Part shown: piece after piece, positions 31,701 through 42,592 of the stretch
Numbering within the stretch: position 1 is the stretch's first letter
Layout of the letters: each line of letters starts with the position of its first letter
NCBI GenBank assembly: GCA_012845835.1
Contig: JABAKD010000013.1
Location: 15,504,732-15,568,731 of the forward strand
Length of the DNA: 64,000 bases
From: Undaria pinnatifida
Lineage: Eukaryota > Sar > Phaeophyceae > Laminariales > Alariaceae
Direction of reading: 5' to 3'
The notes under the pieces: generated by a model
The model's input: the letters and a program-made list of their open reading frames with translations, nothing else
What the model was told of the DNA's origin: nothing
Databases searched by the model: none
Program-made: the position numbers and the translations under genes

Positions 31701-32825
31701 TGTTACCACAATTATTTTATAAGCTTAAGATTAGACCTTACATGTTTTGCGTGGACTTAACGACAAAGCTTTTTGGGTCTAGTACAACGGGCGCACTGTG
31801 CGAGCTCAAAACTATACGTAACGGGGGCAGGTTAGACGAGAGTAAGACCGCGTTGAGGGGTGGCTGTTGAAGTTGGAAGTGGGGTGAAGCCTCAATGTGC
31901 CGAAGTGCGGACATAGGCTAGGATTGCCGTCGTGCGCATTACGTTGCACATTTTGTTAGTGACAACTCGCGTCAAGGTGCACCGAATATAAGAGAAGGGG
32001 AGGGGAGGGGGGGAGGGAGAGATAGGCGGGGCAGGGCGCGGGGGAGTGGTGTTTATGTGTGAAAGCGAGGGCCATTCTATACGGCCAATGGCAACATTGT
32101 CGCCCGCAAAGCATTGTTGTGAGTTCGTTTCGTGCGCGTTCGTTGTAACTACAAGTCGCGCGTTTCTTGGCACAGCACCACTGTTTTAGCAAGTAGAAGC
32201 CTGTATGTAGCTGCTTTTTCCTAGCAAAAAAGCGGATGTTAACCTGCATCTTGTGTCTGGAATGCACCGCGTTGAAGTGTCGCTGCTGCCCTGGCTTCGT
32301 CTTTGTGGAGGTGCAAGTAAGTGCCGTTTTGTGTTGATGTTTTTTCAATTCTGAAACTCAATCAACACAGCTAACCCTTTGGTCACGATCACATTATCAT
32401 AGCGTTTCGATACCATCAACGGTCAGAAGAGAGCTTGAGGCCTTACTTGTTACTGAATACGCTTCACCGCATTACCTGGTACCAGGTATCTGGTAGCGTT
32501 TGATTCGCCGATCAGATTTTGGTGCTATTTCTAGCGGTTGTTCCACATCGCTTCATCAGCTGTACGCTTGCCTGTGCGCGTGCATCTAACTATACGCCAA
32601 CATTTAGTCCATTGGCTGCTTTCGTCTTGCTGCACTATTTATACCAGATCCAGCCACATTAATTAGGACATCTAGGGAAGCGCAGGCCTATGGCATTGAC
32701 GCTGCAGTACAATATTTAATACCTAGGTCCTGGCATGCACTATGTACGGCCCGATCAACAACTCTCGAGATTCGAAATATTATTATATGCATGTAGCTCT
32801 AGGCTACCATGGGACAGCACAGGAC
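31701..32825. other. Unassigned sequence
   Basis: No repeat match or exon-like segment was found, apart from a G-rich patch at 31990-32045 and a TACCTGGTACCAGGTATC palindromic word near 32473. Confidence 0.5.
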
Positions 32826-32960
32826 ATCAGATGAGAAAACAGGGCAATAAGAAAGCCAGGCCGAGATATGCACACAATAACACTTACACAAAATCCGGGA
32901 TAAAATTAGTGTTGAAAGCACCCTCTTCCGAACAAGAAAGCCACTCTGGCTCAGTACAGT
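32826..32960 (+). repeat. Dispersed repeat family E, copy 3
   Basis: AATAAGAAAGCCAGGCCGAG, GTGTTGAAAGCACCCTCTTC and CAAGAAAGCCACTCTGGCTC follow family E order. Confidence 0.65.
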
Positions 32961-34335
32961 ACACAACAGTGCAGCACAGTAGTACAGTATTTGTTTGCTA
33001 TTTGATGTCCTTAGGTGTATGCGTGTAAGCGCAAGCAATTGGCACTTTCTTCGTGCGCCTAAACGTGATCATTCGAACACGAAACTAAGGGCAAGTGGGC
33101 CTTGCCTTATGATCGCTGGCATAATCCCATCGCGCCTACAAAAATTACCGGCCACAAAAAAACAAACAAACGCTGCCATGTATTAATACTAATAAGATAA
33201 TAGTGCGTGCCACGTGCATAACGTGCATTTGGACCCTTCGGTCAGGTGTTGCACAAGAAGGGAGGTTCGGTGAAGGCGACTACACTGCTACTACTATTAA
33301 CGGAGCACAAGCCAAACCCAACCCCTAACCCTAAGCCAAACCCAACCCGCCCGTTCTCTCTTCGCTATTCGATTCCGCGAGATGTAGTCACGTACAAAGA
33401 ATATCTCCCAAATGGAATTTGACACGCACTAGAATAATACACCATACCCGATACGCTGGTACCCTGGTGCATTTCGTCGTTTTACAGAATGGCAAAGCTC
33501 TGGCAACAGGCAACAGGCAACAGGCAACAGGCAGCAACAGCTTCGTCTCCTAACCAGATAGTGGTGGCCTCCTTATGGTACCGCCGGTATGTGCCAGCCG
33601 GTATGTGCCAGCAAACAATACCGGCAGTAAAACATACCGGACAATGGCCTATTGGGTATATTACCAATAGTGACATTTGTTTAGCGGGCTCCGATCGTGC
33701 CAATCGGTATCACCGGCGCTTTTCAGGTAGTAACAAGACACTACTCAGCCGGTAGTTTAGGGAGATCCCTACCGCATCTCACTCGATACGCATACCTCGT
33801 CTCCGACGCGAGCGCCTAGTTCTTGAGTCCGGTGATATACGTATGGGTCGCCTTGCCTACCCAACCTTTCACTGTATCACCCTTGTGTCCTCCCTTCGTG
33901 CATTGATTCGCACGGGACGTCTCGGTTCGGGATATATCAGCATCAACCACCAGCCCTACCGAAAGAGACAACCCACGTAACCCTTTCGCCACCGACAAAA
34001 ACGGTTCAACACTACTGCTGCCCACGAAACGCGGATGGATGCAGTTCGAACCGGGCTAAAAAACTCTTGTTTTTGGCCAGAAGCTTAACCTATTATGTAC
34101 GGCATGGTCTGTCCCATATTAGTGCAGTATTCAGAACACGGTTTTCTCTTGTTTGATGCAAATCTCGAGCCATAGTTTGTAATACCCCAATCACTTAAGG
34201 CTGTGTGGGCTTTGACGGTCAGAAAGGGACAAGTTTTCTGACATAAGTATAACATCCCATCGGTCTTAAGTGTTGTCGCTCACTCTGGCAGTAAACAACG
34301 CACAATGTCGGTATTCGCAGTGCCCCAATGTTTGG
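32961..34335. other. Unassigned, with telomere-like words
   Basis: CCAACCCCTAACCCTAAGCC with flanking CCAAACCCAACCC at 33312-33350 is a short degenerate telomere-like patch. GGCAACAGGCAACA units lie at 33501-33535. No gene is supported. Confidence 0.5.
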
Positions 34336-34441
34336 TCAGCCTTGCGCCTGACGCCACGTCTTGTACTTGCCGGCGAAGACGTCGCAGAAAGTTCGATGAC
34401 GCTTAGGGCGGCCGAGAACGTTGTTCGACCTGTCCACTGCG
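34336..34441 (-). CDS. Candidate 3'-terminal exon, unknown protein
   Basis: On the minus strand the acceptor-like GCTAAACCCGCAG (with a possible branch-point CTAAAC) precedes a frame of 35 codons to TGA. The frame is strongly GC3-rich (for example GAC GTC TTC GCC GGC AAG TAC). The peptide includes RSNNVLGRPKRHRTF and DVFAGKYKTWRQAQG. No upstream exon was identified and I do not recognise the protein. Two other frames are open here, but they lack the bias. Confidence 0.35.
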
Positions 34442-34499
34442 CTGCGGGTTTAGCAACGTCCAGCACAGCACAGAGGATGCCCCCCTGTTATTTCGCCCG

Positions 34500-34755
34500 T
34501 CAACCTTTCACTGTATATCCTTTATCTTTCATTGAAAAAAGCACAAGTATCTCTGTCACCTTTAGACTTTACCCTTTACGTCGTTTCAACTTTCATTCCA
34601 AAAAAAGAAAAGAAAAAAAAGACATTATTCCCTTCATTTTTCAACCTTTCACCCTTGCAACTCTCACCCTTTAGACCACACTTTGCAACAATTCAACTCT
34701 CACCGTTTCACTCGTCAACCCTTCACCTTCCACTCATCCACCTTTCTTCCTAAGA
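34500..34755. repeat. Pyrimidine-rich CAACCTTTCACC repeats
   Basis: CAACCTTTCAC, CAACTCTCACC and related words recur over 250 bp. Serine, proline and phenylalanine frames across it are artefacts. Confidence 0.6.
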
Positions 34756-35479
34756 ACTGCAAGCATCACCGCCAGGGCGTCAAATCCAGCTTAATAAGTC
34801 GTGTCGGTTGTTCTCATCGCAATCCCGACGCGCGCCCACCCAGCTAGAACAATTGGCCGAGTCACTGTGCCGCCAGTAAACCAGTGCGACCGAAGCGAAT
34901 GACATTCGCTACAATACCACAATCTGCACCGCTGCCAAACGGCGCTACCCAATCTACAGGCCATGCGCTAATTCTGCACTAGCACGTTAGGAGACTGAAC
35001 AGATTGTGAACACGGCCGACTTAAGACCAAAAATAAAGCACCAACTTCGCTCACGTAGATTTGAGGAAAAAAACTGCTTAAAAGATACAATGTTTAAAAA
35101 AAAAACGTCGTGTAAATATGTTCCGTTCTCGCGAAGAAAGCAAAAGCGCACAAAACCTGATACAAAAAAATAACCTAACTATACGTATTACGATAAACAA
35201 CCCAGGGTTATGTTTTACGGAAAAAACTCCGAAGTAAACAAGCTTCTTTTAAAAGCGTTCCTATCCGACCTAGAATCGATACATACATGGCAAAAAAAAT
35301 ACACCTAAATCTTCTGAGCACATATTATACAACGTGAAGACTTACATACTTTTGTACACGTGGTGCGTCCGTACAAAACCAAAACGGATGGTTTTCCCCT
35401 TATTACTCTCCAAAAAAGCACAGGTAGACGTCTGCTTGGTGGAATGGTGCAGCATCGATGGTAGTCAGGTGTTATTCCA
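34756..35479. other. Unassigned sequence
   Basis: Nothing recognisable was found. A-rich patches occur around 35060-35170. Confidence 0.5.
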
Positions 35480-35690
35480 CAACGTATCCCTCCCATGCCC
35501 ATTTACTGTAATCATCCCTGTCTACGGTTATACCTACCCTCCCCATGTCCATCATTTACCGTACCTATCATCTTCGCGTCCATTTACCGTATCTATTATT
35601 CCCACGACCGTTTGCAGCGCCTGTCCCTTCAACGTCCACTACTTGCTATACCTATCCCTACCTGTTCGACAACCAGCTGACTTTTCCCCC
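35480..35690. repeat. Degenerate CCATTTACCGTACCTATC repeats
   Basis: CCCATTTACTGTAATC, CCATCATTTACCGTACC and CCATTTACCGTATC recur, and CCCATGTCCATTTACTGTAG returns at 36104. It explains the 152-codon plus-strand frame at 35334-35792, which is not called. Confidence 0.6.
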
Positions 35691-36097
35691 TGGTCCCTCC
35701 AAGAGTACTTTGGGGTGCATTTTGTGACTGAGGCGACCTGCAACGTACCCGCTCCCCTGGCTGCTGCGGGTATCACCGACTCATTCCCGTAACCAAGCTA
35801 CCCGTGTACGAGACTACAATATGTTGGCGGGCGACCGATGTTAAAAAACGCCAATTTGGGGTCGAGATTCAGTTTATCATATTCGGTGCATACACCAGCC
35901 GTTTTTTTTCAACAGCAAGCAGTGTTTCATTTTTTTCTCCGAGCTCCCATCGAGTTTCTTTCTCTTGTCGCACAGATTGAGGTGCATTCTTCCGCCAAAG
36001 TATTATTTTCCATTAGAAGACTACGAGTCAATATTTTAAAAACTACATACATACTGGTACCAGATATTTCTGCAAGTGCGGGTGTCAACTGTATCCC
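35691..36097. other. Unassigned, 3' flank of reverse exon
   Basis: No repeat or gene is recognised. If the exon at 36098-36394 is real, this is its downstream flank. Confidence 0.45.
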
Positions 36098-36394
36098 TCA
36101 TTCCCATGTCCATTTACTGTAGTCCTGCAAGAGCAGTGCATCGTTCGCACGGACATGCCCCGTCAGCCCCCCCACGTGCGCTGGCAGTACCCTCTCCTCC
36201 TCCTCATGGTCCTCTTCGGTGTTGTCGCAACAAGGGCAGCCGCACCTCATGAGTCCATCGGTCGGCCCTTCACTCACCCGAATGTGCAAGACCCAAGCCC
36301 GCTTGAAAAAAGCCAGATCGGCGTTCGAGTAGAAAGCTTCGCGCTTTGCGGCCAGACTACCGTAGCGCTGGCGTCTAGACTCGATCAAAACTTC
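36098..36394 (-). CDS. 3'-terminal exon of the VLIES family (member 2)
   Basis: The acceptor-like CACACATGCCTCACGATGCAG (minus strand) precedes 98 sense codons and TGA, strongly GC3-rich. The peptide starts EVLIESRRQRYG, then AAKREAFYSNADLAFFKRAW, a cysteine cluster CGCPCC and an acidic stretch with HEEEER. It aligns with the exon at 30583-30984 at both the VLIES start and the KREAF and CxC segments, and starts in the same phase. The equivalent RVxF-bearing upstream exon was not found on this strand nearby, so the gene may be incomplete or its intron long. The plus-strand 93-codon frame here is a shadow. Function unknown. It is the clearest evidence that a small gene family inhabits the region. 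Confidence 0.65.
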   Translation of the reverse strand, partial: EVLIESRRQRYGSLAAKREAFYSNADLAFFKRAWVLHIRVSEGPTDGLMRCGCPCCDNTEEDHEEEERVLPAHVGGLTGHVRANDALLLQDYSKWTWE

Positions 36395-36544
36395 CTGCAT
36401 CGTGAGGCATGTGTGTGCAGAGAGGGATGGCATTAGGCATTTGGTGAGGCGAGATACCACGAGAAAAGGATAGAGCTCTTGATTGTCGTGTATCGTCTCT
36501 CTCTGACACTCAACCCCGAAAGCAAATAATTAGATCTATTGACC

Positions 36545-36602
36545 AACCAACCCCCCTCCCCCCTTAAGGTTACCCCCCCTCAAGGTTACCCCCCCTCCCC
36601 CC
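36545..36602. repeat. CCCCTCAAGGTTAC tandem repeat
   Basis: About three units of 17 bp lie in a C-rich context. Confidence 0.7.
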
Positions 36603-37011
36603 AGAACGACACAATTTAGTATCAATTACAAGCTTCCCCTTTGAGATGTGGCTGGCTTATTGAAAAGGGGGAACACAGGCGTTCCTATGAGCAAATCAGG
36701 TATATAGCCAAAAAAGTATCTTGAAAAAATTAAAAATAGTTGGCCAACCGCGCAAGTAACCGGGCAAGTGACACCGACTATTCACAGCCAAAACGAGGTC
36801 AATAGTTTCGTTCAACTATTGTCGCCATAGCGCTGTTGCCTGGTCTCAGCGACGACCTTCTGCAAGGCAACGCAACCGTGAGGCATGGCCCAGAAAGCAT
36901 CGAACTGTTTGTTTCACAGATCGCATTTCATACCACATCGGCATACAGATGTAAAACGGTAGTGCCGAGACACAAACACGCGAGGGTTCCCAGGTCTTTG
37001 CCCGAACATTT

Positions 37012-37374
37012 TTGTTGGTTTCGTGCTTGTCCATGCTTCAAAGTTACATTACAGGAAGGTGTTCTACCCATCGTGTTGCCAGCGTATGCGCTATCTTTGT
37101 TGCGTTAGCTATATATAGAAGGACTGATATTGATAACTCGTCCAAACAAAGCAAAGCAGAAAATGTCGATGTTTTCGATTTTTCAATGTTTTTAAGCGGT
37201 AAAAGAGTACCGAAAGTTTGCTGCGACACACCCTGGGACACGTCCGTATCTAGACGATTCAATAAGTACATGCAGACACGTGCACAACCAAGTGAACACT
37301 GTGGAGATCTGATACTTGCAGCAGCTGCCGAGCAAAATCCCACTAGAACCAAGTTTTTGGGAAATCCAATTTAA
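37012..37374 (+). CDS. Candidate coding fragment, unknown protein
   Basis: A plus-strand frame ends at TAA and its second half is protein-like (VFDFSMFLSGKRVPKVCCDT, then WDTSVSRRFNKYMQTRAQ, then AAAAEQNPTRTKFLGNPI). Third-position bias is weak, unlike the other exons, so it may be a recently acquired or decaying sequence, or chance. No homologous copy occurs in the window. The first 35 codons look non-coding. Confidence 0.3.
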   Translation: MLVSCLSMLQSYITGRCSTHRVASVCAIFVALAIYRRTDIDNSSKQSKAENVDVFDFSMFLSGKRVPKVCCDTPWDTSVSRRFNKYMQTRAQPSEHCGDLILAAAAEQNPTRTKFLGNPI

Positions 37375-38181
37375 TAGCTGAAAACAAGTTCGATTAGGTC
37401 ATCTCCATGATGAGGTGTCGTGTCAAGGACAGCTATCGTGCTACTACCCAGCAGCAGTATTAATAGTAACCAGTAGCCTTTCGAGTCGCTGGTCGGTAAC
37501 ATAGTCGCCTGTAGCAAGTAGGCCACGGGGTGTCACCGCCATCGAGGGGTCGTATTAAGCATAGCTATTTTCCTAACCAGCAGTATAAACAATACCCGGT
37601 AGCCTACCGAGTCTACCATCGGAGGAAATTAACACTGTGGCGTGTAGTGAGTAGGTCACAGCACTACAAGATGCTGCGCTAAATGCCGATTGAGTAAATT
37701 ACCGGCTCCAAGCGTTGGTTTCGTAGATACGTGTTGCGTAATCTCGTCAGTCGTGAGTACCAACAGCATACCGAGTGCTGTGGTGCCAGGGGCAATTCTG
37801 GGGTACCCTTGTGGGTTTCCTATACATGTGAGATACCTCCAACCACGGGTGTGGAGGCGCGGGTACCCGCTTCTTTGCGTGCCTTTTAAGACGATCGAGA
37901 CGATCGAGGGGCAAAGGTTCTCGGGTTTTTGCCTTTTGGTTGTAGGATTTCTCCATGTCTTGTATTGATCCGTTCGAACCTGTGGCATACGTTTCGTACA
38001 CTTTTTCACTCTTCTTCCTCGTGATATATTCCTGGCCTCTTGGGCACCACCGATAATCAAGGCGATGATTAAGACGACTGTCCTTGGAAAGCCACTTCTT
38101 CTCCCCAAATCCCCAAAAAATTAAATAAACAGTATCCCATATTTAACGAGTTGTTAATGCATAAGACTAATAATTAAATTA
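37375..38181. other. Unassigned sequence
   Basis: ACCAGCAGTAT and GTAGCC words recur loosely at 37450-37600. The minus-strand 150-codon frame at 37656-38108 lacks support. Confidence 0.45.
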
Positions 38182-39127
38182 CAGTCGTCCCCGCTATAAA
38201 ATTGCATATGGTTTTTTGTTTAGGCGTCTTTAACGCAGGGAATCGTCTTTTAAGATTCCGGGGGCAATAAATCAACATCCCCGGGGTCAAGGACTGCGTA
38301 AGATGCGTCAAAAGACGCGCCGTTGCAGCAGAAATACTAGCACGAAAGGAAACACCGCAAACCTGACGATCACACCCTGGCAGCAGGTGATTGAAAGTCG
38401 CACGTACTATATAAGGTGTAGTGCTGCAGGACGACTTTTGGCTATTTTATTTACATCAGTAGTAAGTGCGTTGTTGTTGTTGTGGTTGTTTTTTGTTGTT
38501 TTCGTTGATATTGTTGTTTTGTCGTTGTTCTCACGTTGGAAATATTTCCGACATAGACTATATCGTCAGCACCTGAAACAAAATACTGTTGTTCCAACTG
38601 ATACCGATACACCTTCTCCTGTGTCAGGCTACCTACCAAACAGGAACAAAACGAAACATCTACAACACACGAAATACAGTCGAAAGCATTAGTAACTACC
38701 AGGTATAAAATATCGTTGAAGACAGACAAGACACCACCAGCAGCAAAAACAATAGAAGCATACCGAATAAAATAAGAGCCATAACATAAGAGCCATAAGA
38801 GCCATAAGAGCCATAGGAGCCCATCGCTCCTGCCCAAAATGTCAAGGCCAGGCAAAACATAAACAAAAAATTGCCAAGCCAGGCATAGCATAGCATCATC
38901 ACGAAAACGAACCAAAGCTAACCACAAAAATGGCAAATTTAGTTAGTGTAGAATATACAGTAAAAGTACTTTCTCGATACTCGCGAAGAGCGGCCTGCAC
39001 CCCACCCCCCCCTTCGCTCTACGGGTGATATCTATCTGCGGGGCACCCTGCTTCACAAGAAAAAATGTCGTCATAAAGCGGGGAGTTGGCGTAAGATGAG
39101 CGTCTTTAAAGCGAGCGGGGACGACTA
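38182..39127. mobile_element. pogo/Tigger-like non-autonomous DNA transposon
   Basis: The left end CAGTCGTCCCCGCTATAAA (38182) and the right end, whose reverse complement is TAGTCGTCCCCGCT (39114-39127), form a 13-bp inverted repeat. The left end is preceded by TA and a TA overlaps the right end. GCGTCTTTAA is repeated near both ends. CAGT...CCCCG..ATAA ends with TA targets are characteristic of the pogo group as I remember it. The interior has a 129-codon frame (38303-38692) with one hydrophobic stretch produced mainly by a TTG run and no transposase motif, so I treat the element as non-autonomous. GCCATAAGA units repeat at 38780-38822. Confidence 0.55.
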
Positions 39128-39399
39128 GCGCTTCATACGTTAGATATTTATTGAATCATCTCGTCGGAGCTGAAGCCCATCATGCAAGCAGTGGGTTAGC
39201 CCTATTCCTGACTGCCTTTGCTTGCCGCCTACGGGATATCTGGCAAACCCAGCGGCCGCACCACACGTCTCTTGCGGAGACTTGTGGTAACCAGGGGGTA
39301 TTCTGGTTCTTCCCCTTGGTTTGATAGGTAGGTGGATATGGATCTTGCGCCGGGTGTAACGGACACGCTTCGTTACCAGAGGTCTCGCCAGTAAGAGGT

Positions 39400-39760
39400 G
39401 GTATGGCACGGGCTATGCTATGGCCTGGAAGGCCGTGTGGATGCGGGATACAACCGAAACCACTTACAGATACACCACGACCAGTAAACGAGCCGTCACT
39501 GCAGATCGTTAGCTCAACGGTTATGGTGCATATCTATCGAAACCTAAACCTGACTGCTGGCTCAGTGGTTATGAGGCATACCTGGTATCTAACAATCTAA
39601 CAAAAGAACAATCTGGGGTCCATCTGGAGGTCAAGCCTGGACCCTACCAAGGGAGTCAAATGGACCCTACCAAGGGATTGTGTTTGGTTTCGTAGCAATA
39701 CACCGTAACCACTGATGTAGCAGTCAACGCTGACCGTTAGCTCAGTGGTTGTGGCGTATA
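39400..39760 (+). repeat. Three tRNA D-arm-like blocks
   Basis: GATCGTTAGCTCAACGGTTA (about 39505), TGCTGGCTCAGTGGTTATGA (about 39553) and CCGTTAGCTCAGTGGTTGTG (about 39731) each look like the 5' half of a tRNA with an A box, but no matching T-arm follows. AGGTCAAGCCTGGACC near 39629 recurs at about 47672. They are probably decayed SINE heads. Confidence 0.5.
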
Positions 39761-40413
39761 TAATCGCTAACATCACCGGAGTATGCTGAGTGCGTTTTGT
39801 CGACGATCTGGACCACTTGAGCTGGTTCTTTCTCTCCGGCTTCATCCCCGACTCAAACTGGCGTTGTGCGCGGTGTTTGGCGCCTACAGTAGGTCCTTGG
39901 ATTACACAGCGTGTTTGTTCGAGGCATTATATGTATTCAACCCGAAATGTAGACGAATCTCGGGGCCACGACGACGTGGTCAGCACGGATTCGCTATAGT
40001 ATAGCAGTTCTGGACTCCTGGCTTTCAGTTTTTTTTGTTTTTTTTTCAGTATCTCTACCACGATAATATTTTCCATCGTTTCGAGTCACTCCTGCCGGAT
40101 GGCCTCGGGCTCGCGGTCGATACCTCTTTCTGTTTGTTTTCCCCCTTTTTAGTAAGCGCTTTGCTTGTCGAATATCGGTGTAGCACTGCTTGCGAATGTG
40201 CCAGGTTTCGCGGTCAGGCGTTTTGCTGTCACGCATCACACCTGTACCCCCCCTCCCTGCTTCGCAGTCCACCACGCAAGTTCACGTTTTTTTTTGTCAT
40301 TTATTCGACCCCCCGCCCCCCCCCGATTCTTTAGTCAGTGAGGATCAATAGGACCATCTGTCCGAGTAGGGACGGTGGTCCGCCTGGAAAGGGATGCTTG
40401 GTCAGTGGCCATA
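39761..40413. other. Unassigned sequence
   Basis: Overlapping frames at 39783-40334 have no bias or domain. There are T runs near 40028-40046 and C runs near 40306-40325. Confidence 0.45.
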
Positions 40414-41589
40414 TACCGTACTTGACGTAACATAACGCCCTTCTCTTAGACCACAGGAAAACAGCTGCGGTGCTGCGGTGCTGACAGGTAAAAAAAGCAA
40501 AACTCGGTGATTCCATCGTCACCTGGGTTCCCTTAGATACCACTCCCCTAGGCCGGTCACCTTCCGACCAATACAAAAATAATATCACCCGGGGTTTTCC
40601 AAACAACACCCAAAGGAATATCACCAAAACGAATATCACCCGGGATCCACAAAAAAATAGCTTCCGGTACCGCACATCGTGGAGGACAGTATATTAACAG
40701 TACCGTTACCACCTCCGGGTCGGTCGCCGTTGAAGCAAGTACGGGCTGCTGGCTGGCACCTTCCGCTTTCAAACGGGGGGCGTTATCGGCACCATCGCGG
40801 ATAACGGTACACGGTGTATAATATCATGTAAAAGGACAACGGGAGCATCAAATCCTTTCTGATCAAGTGATACGTGCAAGCAATACGGGTACCGCTACTC
40901 GTTTAGCTATCACCCCCTTGGTATCACCGTGCTGGATGTTCAACAATGAAGTACAATGAAGTGATATACAAACATGATGTGTATTTCCATGCGATGATGT
41001 GTTGTTGTTCTTACATTAACTCGCATAATCAAGTCCGTGGTCACAGGACAGGCTCCAGTCACTCTGGAGCTGAGGAATACCCCGGGGAAAGAACACAAAC
41101 AAACCAAAGGTGGTACACGAATATATCACAGCTGACGCAATTCATGCCTCCACTAGAAACATACAAAAGTGAAATCGGGAGTCAGCCTACGATGGGCCAG
41201 GTCCATACTGGTGCATACGTCTCACTACTCGCATGTGCATCAACCCATTGGTTATCACCCCCCCTGGCACCTGCTTGGATGTGTCAAAACGTGCCAATTT
41301 TCTCGAATTACGGTATCGCGCCCCTTGTGATCACCCTCCTCTGTTACCTTGGTGCGTGTGCCACATGTTCCAAGTCATACCCATGGTACAGCTATCACCC
41401 TCTCGATATCACCCCGCCATGAGAACCACCCCCCGGTGATAAAATAAAGTAAAACTCGAGTAAATATTGTTTTTTATCACCTGGATTCCCTTAAATTCCG
41501 CCCAACCACAGGAAGCCACTCCGGGTGATGAAACAACCCAAACGCGAAAAACTTATCACCCAGGGTGGGTTCTTACGTCAAATACGGTA
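40414..41589. mobile_element. TIR transposon with TATCACC repeats, copy 2
   Basis: The left end TACCGTACTTGACGTAA (40414) and the right end, reverse complement TACCGTATTTGACGTAA (41573-41589), are inverted repeats related to those of 19415-20172. The interior again has many TATCACC(C/G)GGG and TATCACCCCC words. A SINE-D copy at 41003-41225 has inserted inside. No transposase is encoded. Confidence 0.6.
41003..41225 (-). repeat. SINE-D-like repeat, reverse copy inside transposon
   Basis: In plus reading it starts TGTTGTTCTTACATTAACTC and includes AGTCCGTGGTCACAGGACAG. It is longer than other independent copies and matches R1 positions of about 440-660. Confidence 0.75.
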
Positions 41590-42344
41590 ACTAAAGCAAT
41601 AAATAAAAACGCACGCCACCCCCCCCCCCCCCCCTCCTTGTCAGTCCGCCGCGCAAGCGTGTATACCTTTACGCCATCCACTTACCCCCCCCCCGTATGT
41701 TTTTCAGTGACGGGGCTATGATGTGTCTGGTCATTTCTCGGTGCAGGATGGTTGTGGGCTACGGATTGCATACACACCCGGGTCCTTAACATCCACCCTC
41801 GGGAAAGGCAACGCAGGTGATACCCCCAGACACTGGAGCTAAAGATTTATACTAACGATTCCTCAGACAGTATAGCCTGTAAAATCTGGGGGCTTTTGGG
41901 TTTCACTCTTTTAGAGCTAGGTACGGACTGGGTCTTGTCCGTACAACGTTCAAGGCATCCTTCCTTACTCACCCATTTTAGAACTCCACGCACATTCTTG
42001 GGGTTCTTGGGGATAAACGACTTGGGATTCGAGTGGCATTCCTCTCAGAGTAAGACGGTCAATAGTCCGCAGTACAAGGATTAACGGTTCGTGAACTTGT
42101 TTGGTGTATGCTTGTGGTCCCATTAGACACCCGCCTGACGTCAGATGGTCTGCACAGACAGACAGGTTTTCTCGTTTGAGCAGGTCGCCGGCATTCGCGA
42201 GAAACTTTCATGGGGCGGGGGCGGAATACAAAAGAAAGCGACAACACCGAAGGCGCCAAGAATAACACTGTAGTGGGCATGACGAGCAACGCTAAGCCAA
42301 AGGAAAGGTAAAACGCCCACAATCACATTGCAAGAAGGCTATTC
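41590..42344. other. Unassigned sequence
   Basis: There is a C run near 41618-41635. No gene is supported, and the minus-strand frames at 42059-42326 lack bias. Confidence 0.45.
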
Positions 42345-42440
42345 AAGTACCAGGTATCAAGGACCAGGTACCAAGTACCAGGTATCAGGTATCAGGTATC
42401 TAGGTTTCATGCACCAGGCATCACCATATCACCAGGTATC
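42345..42440. repeat. (ACCAGGTATC)n minisatellite
   Basis: Eight or more AGGTATC or CCAGGTA words occur in 95 bp. It is the densest cluster of a motif scattered through the whole window. Confidence 0.75.
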
Positions 42441-42592
42441 ACCAACCATGGAATGGCGACAATAACAACACCGCAGCACCTGTCATTAGCCAATAACACC
42501 GTCTATAGTCTATGACTGCACCCCCGTTTCGAGGACAAATTACATGGGTTTAGACTTTGATTTGTGTTTTTACGCAGTGTAGCTCAAAAAGT

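Noticed and set aside
33312-33350. Chromosome-end telomere
   Set aside because: Only one or two CCCTAA words within degenerate CCAAACC repeats, in the middle of unique sequence.
35334-35792. 152-codon plus-strand ORF
   Set aside because: It spans a degenerate pyrimidine-rich repeat that generates the proline, tyrosine and histidine words.
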